Below are positions 42,483 through 49,485 of a stretch of DNA of 49,485 nt, in pieces. Below the pieces are notes generated by a model. The model did not search any database and was not told the DNA's origin. It saw nothing but the letters and a program-made list of their open reading frames with translations. How positions within the stretch are numbered: the first letter of the stretch is position 1; every line of letters begins with the position of its first letter. Both the position numbers and the translations under genes were made by a program. Source of the DNA: a virus; IMG/VR virus record IMGVR_UViG_3300044530_000685, positions 1-49,485 of that record; one strand, written 5' to 3'.

Positions 42483-43763
42483 TTAAAATCTTCTAAACAT
42501 TGTGTTTTTAGAAAGCTTCCTTGGTTCAGATCTAGAAGTAGTATTTCTTCTTGGTTCATCATCATACTGATTATTTATAGAAGATGCAATCTTTCTAGAC
42601 TGTTCCGTTTTCAATTGTCTTACTACTTTTTCTGTAGCTTGTTTTCCACCTTGTTCTTTTATCTTACTTTTATATCCATTTGGATCTGCAAGTAACCAAA
42701 GAGCTTCGGCAATTAAATCATGTCTTGGTTCTACAAACTGATACTTCTCTAGTAAGTGACCAAGTAGGTTGGTTGGTTTTCCTGAAATAGAAGGGTAGTT
42801 TGGTTGTACTAATCCGGAGAATAATAAACTCTGAATTTTTCTATCTAGTTTAACACCACCAATTGTTCCTGTTGCAAGAGTATTATAAACATTTTCTTGA
42901 TATGCTTTTGCTTGTTCTGCTTGCAATTGTTTTTTCTCTTCCTGTTCTGCAAGTTCTCTTCCAATAATTTCTTCTTGCATTGCATCCAATTTAGGTTTAA
43001 ATTGATTAGCTTTTTGTTCTAATCTATTTAAATCTTTCCAATCTTGGATCTCAGATTCTATTTCTTCTGGAGTTCCAAATCCTGTAGCATATAAATACTG
43101 TCTTGCAATTTCAGCTTGATCATACTCATCAGATGGATCAAGTTGTCTCATTTCTTCTACATGAGCAAGAGTTCTAAATAAACCTTTAAGATCTTCACCA
43201 CCATCAGCTACATATTTAGCTGCAATCTGAAGTTCTTCAGGAAGTGCTTCAAAAAATTCTCTTGGAGTATTTCTTCTAATTTCATTTTCTCTTTCTGCAA
43301 AGTTTGCTTCAAATAACTCTCTAAAATCTTTAGTAGTATACTCTTCTAAAGTTTTATCATCATCAAATGGAATAAGACTACCTTCCTCAATCATTTTTTG
43401 TGCTAAATCATAAAGACCAGATTTATCTACTTTAGGTCTTCCTTTATTTCCAGCATCTTCTTCTTGAGTAATTAAATCATTTAGTTCATTGATAGTCTCT
43501 TCAATTTCACCAGATTTAAGTTCAGGCTCATTCTTGTCATCAGTTTTTTCTTTTGCAGAACTAGCAGGTTTTTCAAAGAACGATGTGTCTACACTGTTTT
43601 CTTTTGAAAACATAGACTTAGGTTTATCTTCTTCTGCACCTGATGGAAGCATGACATTTTCTGCTCCCGGCATTCCAAAGATTTCATCAATATTTACATC
43701 TACTTGTTCTACCGCTGTAGAATCTTGTACCTGATCTTCAGGTTTTTTGTTGGTTGTTTCCAT
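42483..43763 (-). CDS. Probable scaffold / capsid assembly protein (426 aa)
   Basis: The first 150 residues are acidic and polar (METTNKKPEDQVQDSTAVEQ, then EIFGMPGAENVMLPSG). The middle (about 235-300) is a long charged helix with EEKKQLQAEQAKAYQ. The C-terminus is basic (SEPRKLSKNTMFRRF). Acidic start, coiled middle and basic end, placed between portal and capsid genes, is the standard picture of a scaffold protein that binds the capsid interior through a basic tail. No protease motif is visible. The family is inferred mostly from position and composition. Confidence 0.6.
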   Translation of the reverse strand: METTNKKPEDQVQDSTAVEQVDVNIDEIFGMPGAENVMLPSGAEEDKPKSMFSKENSVDTSFFEKPASSAKEKTDDKNEPELKSGEIEETINELNDLITQEEDAGNKGRPKVDKSGLYDLAQKMIEEGSLIPFDDDKTLEEYTTKDFRELFEANFAERENEIRRNTPREFFEALPEELQIAAKYVADGGEDLKGLFRTLAHVEEMRQLDPSDEYDQAEIARQYLYATGFGTPEEIESEIQDWKDLNRLEQKANQFKPKLDAMQEEIIGRELAEQEEKKQLQAEQAKAYQENVYNTLATGTIGGVKLDRKIQSLLFSGLVQPNYPSISGKPTNLLGHLLEKYQFVEPRHDLIAEALWLLADPNGYKSKIKEQGGKQATEKVVRQLKTEQSRKIASSINNQYDDEPRRNTTSRSEPRKLSKNTMFRRF

Positions 43764-43785
43764 GTTGTTGGTTTTGTTTATAGTT

Positions 43786-43796
43786 TAATATACAAA
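43786..43796 (-). promoter_or_regulatory. Candidate promoter box TTTGTATATTA before the scaffold gene
   Basis: The minus strand reads AATTTATTTTGTATATTAAAC about 22 bases before the ATG, in an 88-base AT-rich gap after the portal gene. TTTTGTATATTA is a variant of the TTTTAGTATATT boxes found elsewhere. Confidence 0.35.
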
Positions 43797-43851
43797 ATAA
43801 ATTTTAAAAATTTAAAAGGTGTAGAAAAAAAAATTGTAATATATAGCTAAG

Positions 43852-46596
43852 TTACTTTTCCTTACTTGGTTTAATATCATATTTGTTTTTGTTTTCCTGT
43901 GCAATCTGTAATTGTTTCTCAGCAATATCTTTCTCAGTTTGTAGTTTTTCACGTTCAAGTTGGTTCTTTTGATTTTCAATAACCATCCTGTTTGTTTCCT
44001 TTTCTCTTTGCAATCCTGTTTGTTCTTGATACTGTTCTGTTTCTCTTATCTCTTTCATTGCATCAGCATAGTCAGACATTTGATTTTGGTTAACATCTGC
44101 AGGAGCACCATAACCAGCAGCTCTAATTTCTGCAACCAAGATATCTCTTTGTCTATCTTTCTCTTTCTCAGCCATAGTAGCATCAATCTTCATTTGTTCA
44201 ATCTCTTGTTGTTTTTGAAGTTGTTCTTGTTGCATTTGTTGTTGCTGTTGCATTTCTTGTTGTTTTTGTTGCTCTTGTTTTTGTTCAGAAGCTTTAAGAA
44301 CAGAATTAAGAGATGCAATAGATTCTGATTGAACAACTTTACCAAGATCATAAATACTTGCACCAGTAGTATTATTCTGAAGAGCCATTTGTTTTAACTG
44401 TTCTAGAATAGCTCTATGGTTTGCATTTGTACTAACTGCAATATTTAAATCTCTAAGTAAAAGATCTGTACCATTAATTTCAAAGTTTACCTTTTCATCA
44501 GCTGATGTAATATATGTTAATCTTGAAGATGGTTTAGTAGAATGATAATACTGTGCTAGATCAGTTCTCATTTGATGAACTCTTGGCATTAAATAATCAC
44601 AGTGTTGAATGAAGTATATTTCTGTTTGTGCATATGATGCATTCATTGCTTGTTCTACTCCAGTAGCAGTTTGTTGTGATATTTGTTGTCCCATCCTTTG
44701 AGGATTAACACCAATTACTTCATATGCTTGTTGTTTAAAGTAGTTAGCTAATTGTATTCTTGACATCAACCTATTAGTTTGTTCAAGATCAAGTTTCTGG
44801 AAATGATTAAAGTTTAATGCATTCTCAGTGTTTGTAATAGAAGTATCCAATGGTAACATCTGGAAATTCTTCATTGCAACATAAGCTTTAGCTAAGTTAC
44901 CTTTCCCCCAGTCTTCTCCTAATGAGTGTCTAGGTAATGAATTTTGGTCAAGCATAATTACTGTACCAAGTTCATCTACTAGTATATCTGCTATTTGATT
45001 ATTAACAATGTTATATCCAATCTGGTATGGTTTCATTAAGTCAATAAGAGCAGTAGACTTAGTATTTCTGTCTGAGAATACAGATCCTTCTACAGGAAGT
45101 TTAGATCCATATAAACTTGAGTCACCTTTAAATTGAAACTTAAGTGGACCAATATGGTTTTTATCTATACCTAAATAGATTGGAGAAAATCCACCAGGGT
45201 TATTCATACCCCAGAATGAAGGAATGTTTGGTCCAATCTTTACACCTCCCCAAACTTCATTAATCCAGATCCAATCTATATGTTCACCAAAAAGTAAATT
45301 ATCTTTATTTTTATTTTTAAAGAGTCTTGTATCATAAATTGCTTTATCTGTAATCTGATAATCTTCAGTAACTATATCATTTGTTACTTCTCCTTCTTCA
45401 GTAATCTTAGTAAGATGTCCTACTTTTCTTTGTGATTTCCAATAACAGGTACTTACTCTAAGTAGATAAGCTGTACCTTGATCATAATAGTCTTCTCCTT
45501 CTGCTAATATCTGAGTAATTATATCTGATCCATCTAATACATTACCTGCCATAAAAGATGTATACTGTCTATAACTTAATGAAGGCATACTTGTATTCCA
45601 GTCATGAGATCTAACACCATCATAAAAACTACCATCATTTTGAAGACCTCCAATTGTATAACCGGCAGATCTAATTGGATAAACTGATTCAAGAGCTTTG
45701 TGTTGTTCTTCAGTTAAAACATGTCCAAACTTATCTATAACATCCGATACAGTAAACATATCAGTTTTACCTACCCAGTTAGATTGTGATATATATCTTA
45801 TATCTGGTGACTTATGATAGAATGTAAGAACAGGATTCCAAAGTTCTACTTCATAATCATCTTCCATCATACGGAAATGCCAGAACTCTCTATCTGTAAT
45901 TAACATGTCACGGAAACCTCTTTCCTCTAACTCATCCATTCTAAATCTTTCTACATCCACTTTATGTTGATGTTCAGCCCATTGTTCTACCATAGAACGA
46001 TAATCTTTCTTAAAGAACTGTTCTATTTCAGGTAATGATTTTAAACTTTCAGGTTGTAGTTGTTGTTTTGCTTCTTCAGAATTTGGATCCAATCCTTGTT
46101 CTAACATTGCTGCTAACATTTTAGTTGCAGCATCTGCCATTAAAGTTTGTTCAACCATTCCTCTTTTTTGTTCTAACATCTCATTATATGAAAAGTCATC
46201 AACAGCTCTATAAGTTAATCTTGTAGATCTTTTTGCAAATTCAGCTACTAGAACATTAACTACATTAGGAATAATTGGATAGAATTTTAATTCAAGTGCA
46301 GATACATCTTCTTTAGTAAGAGTTTCTACAACATCTCTATATTCATTATCATCTTCAATTATATAGTCTGTTCTATCAATAATACCTTTTGCTAGTTTAT
46401 AATTTTTCATTAATCTTCTAGCATTTCTACGGATTTGTTTAAGACCTTGCCACTCTAACCAGTCTAGATTCCAAGCTGCCCACTCATCTGTTTTATCTTT
46501 TTTAGGTAAGAACTGCAGAGGTTGGGTAATACTACCTAACCTATTCTGTGAAGTCTTAGCACCTTTCTTAGCCTGTAATGCGTTATATATTTGCAT
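43852..46596 (-). CDS. Portal protein (914 aa)
   Basis: It directly follows the large terminase gene and has the size of a large crAss-like portal. The N-terminal part (AAWNLDWLEWQGLKQIRRNA) and NNQIADILVDELGTVIMLDQ in the stem region fit portal sequences. The C-terminal 130 residues are an uninterrupted Gln/Glu/Lys-rich coiled coil (QKQQEIEQMKIDATMAEKEK), longer than a usual portal end. It may form an inner barrel. The portal is the twelve-subunit ring through which DNA enters and leaves the head. The family call is from context, size and sequence style. Confidence 0.82.
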   Translation of the reverse strand: MQIYNALQAKKGAKTSQNRLGSITQPLQFLPKKDKTDEWAAWNLDWLEWQGLKQIRRNARRLMKNYKLAKGIIDRTDYIIEDDNEYRDVVETLTKEDVSALELKFYPIIPNVVNVLVAEFAKRSTRLTYRAVDDFSYNEMLEQKRGMVEQTLMADAATKMLAAMLEQGLDPNSEEAKQQLQPESLKSLPEIEQFFKKDYRSMVEQWAEHQHKVDVERFRMDELEERGFRDMLITDREFWHFRMMEDDYEVELWNPVLTFYHKSPDIRYISQSNWVGKTDMFTVSDVIDKFGHVLTEEQHKALESVYPIRSAGYTIGGLQNDGSFYDGVRSHDWNTSMPSLSYRQYTSFMAGNVLDGSDIITQILAEGEDYYDQGTAYLLRVSTCYWKSQRKVGHLTKITEEGEVTNDIVTEDYQITDKAIYDTRLFKNKNKDNLLFGEHIDWIWINEVWGGVKIGPNIPSFWGMNNPGGFSPIYLGIDKNHIGPLKFQFKGDSSLYGSKLPVEGSVFSDRNTKSTALIDLMKPYQIGYNIVNNQIADILVDELGTVIMLDQNSLPRHSLGEDWGKGNLAKAYVAMKNFQMLPLDTSITNTENALNFNHFQKLDLEQTNRLMSRIQLANYFKQQAYEVIGVNPQRMGQQISQQTATGVEQAMNASYAQTEIYFIQHCDYLMPRVHQMRTDLAQYYHSTKPSSRLTYITSADEKVNFEINGTDLLLRDLNIAVSTNANHRAILEQLKQMALQNNTTGASIYDLGKVVQSESIASLNSVLKASEQKQEQQKQQEMQQQQQMQQEQLQKQQEIEQMKIDATMAEKEKDRQRDILVAEIRAAGYGAPADVNQNQMSDYADAMKEIRETEQYQEQTGLQREKETNRMVIENQKNQLEREKLQTEKDIAEKQLQIAQENKNKYDIKPSKEK

Positions 46597-46602
46597 AACT
46601 TT

Positions 46603-48810
46603 CTATTTAATATTTTTAAATGCAGATTTTTTAAATCCTCTATTCATAGTAGATGTTTTATGACCCATGTGTTTAAATGGACTCTTATTTAATTTAAACA
46701 AATTTTCTGACTTTTGCAAGTTTTTAGCTGCATCATCCATGATTGTTCTTGTTGCAACACCTCTATTTGATTCTTGAATCCTCATGAATGCAACAAGAGC
46801 AGCAAAAGAAACTAGTCTATCCACATTGACTCCATCTGCATATTCTCTCATTTCTTTGATTAACATAGGATCAGGAATCCTCTCTATACCATAGGTAGTT
46901 CTAACTACTGTACCATCTGGTTTTAATTCTTGATCTAATTCTTCTTTAGTAAATTCTATGGCATAACTAAGAAGATGTGCTTTAAAAAGAGTACCTGTAT
47001 TTTTCCAACCATATTCTTGATACACATTATTATTAGAACCTAAATCTTTTAAAAACATAATCTGTCCTTTTGGTACAAGATATTTTTGTTTACGTCTTGC
47101 AATCATGTGTTGAATAAAATAAGATATGTTATTTTCTACAAGTGCCCATGCATTATACCATTCAATAATAAGTTCTAGTTGTTTATGTGTTTGATTTATA
47201 TCATCATATCTACCACACCAAGCAGCCACTATCTTACCTTGTTCTATGTAAGTCTCTACTTCAGTACCCGTAACTTTTTGCACTCTTATTGGAGCTTTCA
47301 TTATGTAGATTGAACATAATGATTCTGATGTTGTAGTTTTACCTTCACCTACGGGGTCAATAGATGCATAATATGTTTTACCAAACTCAGGATTTGGAAT
47401 TGGTCTTTCCCATACAACAATACATCCTGTTTTATCTTCAGTCTTTTTGTTTATTGGAAATTGCATTATTGGACTTTTATTACTTTTAGTAACTACAGGC
47501 CTTCCCTCTATATCAGTTGATATATCTAAATATTCATATGCATAGTCTTTTTCTTCAATTCTTCTTTCTTGTGCTGCAAGTAAATGAGGAGGAAATACAG
47601 ATACTGTTCTGTATGCAAATGCTTCTTTTATATTTCTAGGATGCTGAGATATACGAAGCTGGTAGTCTTCTGGAGATAACTCATCTTTCCATTGTTTAAA
47701 CTGTTTTTTTAATGCTTCTATTGCTTCTTCTACTAATGAATTACCATAATCATCTATGTAAGGAGGCATAGACCATTGTTCAGGAATAAATAAACCTGAC
47801 ATACCTGTAGTACCTTTATCATCTATTAAATCTGTTTGTACAGCATATATATCTTTAGACAAAGGATTTAATATCATATCCTTTAAAGGATTACACTGAG
47901 ATAAATCTCCTACAGATCCTGCAGCAATAAACATCCCTGTAGTAATTAAACCAGATCTCATTGCCGGTCTCATGTACTCATATGTCTGATCCATCTTAGG
48001 AGCAATTCCTGCCTCCTCATGGAAGAAGTATTTAACTGGACCCCCTACACCATTTGTTGGATCTTTCTCAAATGACATACCTTGTATAGTACCTTTAAGA
48101 CCAACTTCATTCTTTCTATCTCCTTTTCTTACCTCAATCTTTTGCTGCCACATCATTACTTTATCCGGTGACATAGGTCTATACCATGCTGTATGTTCAT
48201 TTAAGAATGCAGCATATTCTTGTAAGAACTTCCAGGATCCTTTCTCATTAATGTAGTCTTTAAGACTTGCACCCATTTTTAAAGTAACCCCTGCCTCAAA
48301 CCATTGCTGATTTATAAACTTACCCATGTGGTAGTAAGAAGATGCAATCTGACGTTTTTTTAATATAGCTGCATGTTTATAGTTAAGTTCTGCAAGAAGT
48401 TCATAGAGTGCCAAATGATACTGTGCATCTCTGATTTTAGCAAAACCAAAGTTCTGTTCTTCCTTATCAAAAATTGGTAGAAAGTTTAACCACATGTAGT
48501 ACTCTCTACAAACAAACCAGGTTAAATCACCATCTTTAACTATAATACCTTTTCTACATTTAGTCTTTTGGTCATCCCAATAACTTATGTAGTCTTTTGA
48601 TTTAAAGGGAGCTGTACAATATACTCTATCTTTTTTAAATTTTGTTGACTCAGATATGAAAATCTTATTGGTAGTTTCATTAAATTTATATTCTCCTGGT
48701 TCTTTAAATACTCCAAAGATAAACTTAGTGAAGTCCTCTCTGGAATCAAAACTTGTAATTGTCCAGTTTCCATTTTCATAGGTTGGTATATCTTGATAAA
48801 TTTCACTCAT
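46603..48810 (-). CDS. terL: Terminase large subunit (735 aa)
   Basis: The ATPase and nuclease halves can both be traced. LKKRQIASSYY at about 150-160 stands in the place of the Walker A motif, in a divergent form common in this terminase group. YFFHEEAG at 261-268 is Walker B with the catalytic glutamate. In the nuclease half, YYASIDPVGEG (Asp485), ALVENN (Glu559) and NVDRLVSF (Asp664) match the acidic metal-binding residues. The enzyme pumps DNA into the head through the portal and cuts the concatemer. It starts at the stop of the putative small-terminase gene (one-base overlap), and the portal gene follows by 6 bases. Confidence 0.92.
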   Translation of the reverse strand: MSEIYQDIPTYENGNWTITSFDSREDFTKFIFGVFKEPGEYKFNETTNKIFISESTKFKKDRVYCTAPFKSKDYISYWDDQKTKCRKGIIVKDGDLTWFVCREYYMWLNFLPIFDKEEQNFGFAKIRDAQYHLALYELLAELNYKHAAILKKRQIASSYYHMGKFINQQWFEAGVTLKMGASLKDYINEKGSWKFLQEYAAFLNEHTAWYRPMSPDKVMMWQQKIEVRKGDRKNEVGLKGTIQGMSFEKDPTNGVGGPVKYFFHEEAGIAPKMDQTYEYMRPAMRSGLITTGMFIAAGSVGDLSQCNPLKDMILNPLSKDIYAVQTDLIDDKGTTGMSGLFIPEQWSMPPYIDDYGNSLVEEAIEALKKQFKQWKDELSPEDYQLRISQHPRNIKEAFAYRTVSVFPPHLLAAQERRIEEKDYAYEYLDISTDIEGRPVVTKSNKSPIMQFPINKKTEDKTGCIVVWERPIPNPEFGKTYYASIDPVGEGKTTTSESLCSIYIMKAPIRVQKVTGTEVETYIEQGKIVAAWCGRYDDINQTHKQLELIIEWYNAWALVENNISYFIQHMIARRKQKYLVPKGQIMFLKDLGSNNNVYQEYGWKNTGTLFKAHLLSYAIEFTKEELDQELKPDGTVVRTTYGIERIPDPMLIKEMREYADGVNVDRLVSFAALVAFMRIQESNRGVATRTIMDDAAKNLQKSENLFKLNKSPFKHMGHKTSTMNRGFKKSAFKNIK

Positions 48811-49328
48811 TACATGTCATATGCTAGTCCTTGTCCACCTCTTACTTTACTTTGTTGTTCCTCTTGAAGATCTTTATAGGCTCCTTTGAAAGACTGTCTA
48901 ATTGCATCATAGTTTTTAGCTGCAGCAATCAAAGAGTTAAAGTTACCATCTCTACCTGTAGTAATCTGACTAGTTTCCATATATCTTCCTAATCTATCTA
49001 GCATAGATGCAATACCTTTGTATGCTCTGGATGTAGGTGTTTCATACATTCTTTCACAGAATCTAAGTGCTGCAAAAATTGTGTCATCTTCAGTAGAGAA
49101 ATCCCCGTCAATTTGTTCTAGAATCAATGATTCCTTATCTATGTCTGGTGTAAAGAAAAAGGGATTTAAATCCGGATTTGGACAACACATATAGAATAGA
49201 TAAAGATATATCTTAAGATGTTCTTCTGGATATTCATCCATCACATCTTTCAGAGCCTTCAGTGTGTAGCAATGTTCAGTAGGAATAACTACTCCGTTCT
49301 GTACATCAAACAATTTTGTAAAACTCAT
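48810..49328 (-). CDS. Putative terminase small subunit or conserved packaging-operon protein (172 aa)
   Basis: The protein is helical, with LKALKDVMDEYPEEHLKIYL, an aromatic stretch CCPNPDLNPFFFTPD and a C-terminal part with SLIAAAKNYDAIRQSFKGAY. It immediately precedes the large terminase (one-base overlap) and overlaps the gene before it by 3 bases. Position is the main argument for a small terminase. No helix-turn-helix is obvious, so a different conserved role is possible. I recall similar proteins next to terL in aquatic phages. Confidence 0.5.
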   Translation of the reverse strand: MSFTKLFDVQNGVVIPTEHCYTLKALKDVMDEYPEEHLKIYLYLFYMCCPNPDLNPFFFTPDIDKESLILEQIDGDFSTEDDTIFAALRFCERMYETPTSRAYKGIASMLDRLGRYMETSQITTGRDGNFNSLIAAAKNYDAIRQSFKGAYKDLQEEQQSKVRGGQGLAYDM

Positions 49329-49485
49329 TTCTTTTTAATTTTATTTCTGTTATCACTAAGGTAGTGAATAATTGCCAATACCTCATCTACTAAATAAGGT
49401 ATTGAAATTGGTGTAACTTCTTTTACAATAGGTTCTCCATTTTCATCTAACTTACTTATAGGATATCCCCAATTATCTTCTTTTT
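49325..49485 (-). CDS. Partial CDS, C-terminal 52 residues
   Basis: The frame enters from beyond the window edge and ends at a TGA (49327-49325) that overlaps the ATG of the next gene. The visible part includes WGYPISKLDENGEPIVKEVT and the helical VDEVLAIIHYLSDNRNKIKK. The family is not recognised. The stop/start overlap (ATGA) supports a real, co-translated gene. Confidence 0.6.
   Translation of the reverse strand, partial: KEDNWGYPISKLDENGEPIVKEVTPISIPYLVDEVLAIIHYLSDNRNKIKKK

Noticed and set aside
43960-44328. 122-aa plus-strand frame rich in Leu and Phe, looking like a membrane protein
   Set aside because: It is the reverse complement of the Gln/Lys/Glu-rich coiled coil of the portal, which produces Leu/Phe-rich antisense frames.
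1-49485. tRNA genes, integrase, insertion sequences or attachment sites
   Set aside because: I saw no cloverleaf in the short gaps, no recombinase or transposase motifs, and no terminal inverted repeats or target duplications.

Overview
This window looks like the late (virion) half of an AT-rich, tailed double-stranded DNA phage of the crAss-like type (Crassvirales or a close sister lineage), probably infecting a Bacteroidota host. Every gene I can support lies on the minus strand, so the window reads biologically from about 49.5 kb down to 1. Three things point to this group. The gene order is terminase, portal, scaffold, major capsid, connector, fibres, IHF-like protein, two ring proteins and a very large muzzle (stabilization) protein. 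The muzzle has the start FSKGLNKDSDPSFVSEGMW, which I recognise from crAss-like phages. Start codons are preceded by A-rich leaders with little Shine-Dalgarno signal. No tRNA, rRNA, CRISPR array, integrase or insertion sequence was seen, and no gene-free gap exceeds about 120 bases.

Layout in the direction of transcription. (1) 49.5-43.9 kb: a partial gene, a putative small terminase, the large terminase and the portal. (2) 43.8-40.8 kb: a scaffold-like protein and the major capsid protein, closed by a strong terminator. (3) 40.75-37.1 kb: a 340-aa protein, then eleven small genes, most of them lysine-rich. (4) 37.1-34.1 kb: a connector-like protein, a ferritin and a second apparently abundant structural protein, closed by a second terminator. 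(5) 34.1-26.1 kb: a cysteine-rich fibre/appendage block that includes a complete chymotrypsin-fold serine protease; it ends at a third terminator. (6) 26.0-18.2 kb: the IHF-like protein, two ring proteins and the muzzle, which form the short-tail module. (7) 18.2-1 kb: five very large, poorly characterised proteins and one of 249 aa. They occupy the place where cargo (ejected) proteins lie in crAss-like phages.

The most unusual content is the cargo block. Its proteins carry recurring short peptide signatures: YAPGG-type tags at module boundaries and a GGYIVEE-type tail. They also share a duplicated helical domain. One 1658-aa protein appears to be a fusion or polyprotein that joins a porin-like beta-rich module with two separate HExxH metalloprotease-like modules. 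Together with the serine protease, the ferritin and the small basic GG-tailed proteins, this suggests a virion with extensive proteolysis, iron or metal handling and a complex internal protein load. Those functional links are inference; the motifs and their positions are read directly from the sequence.
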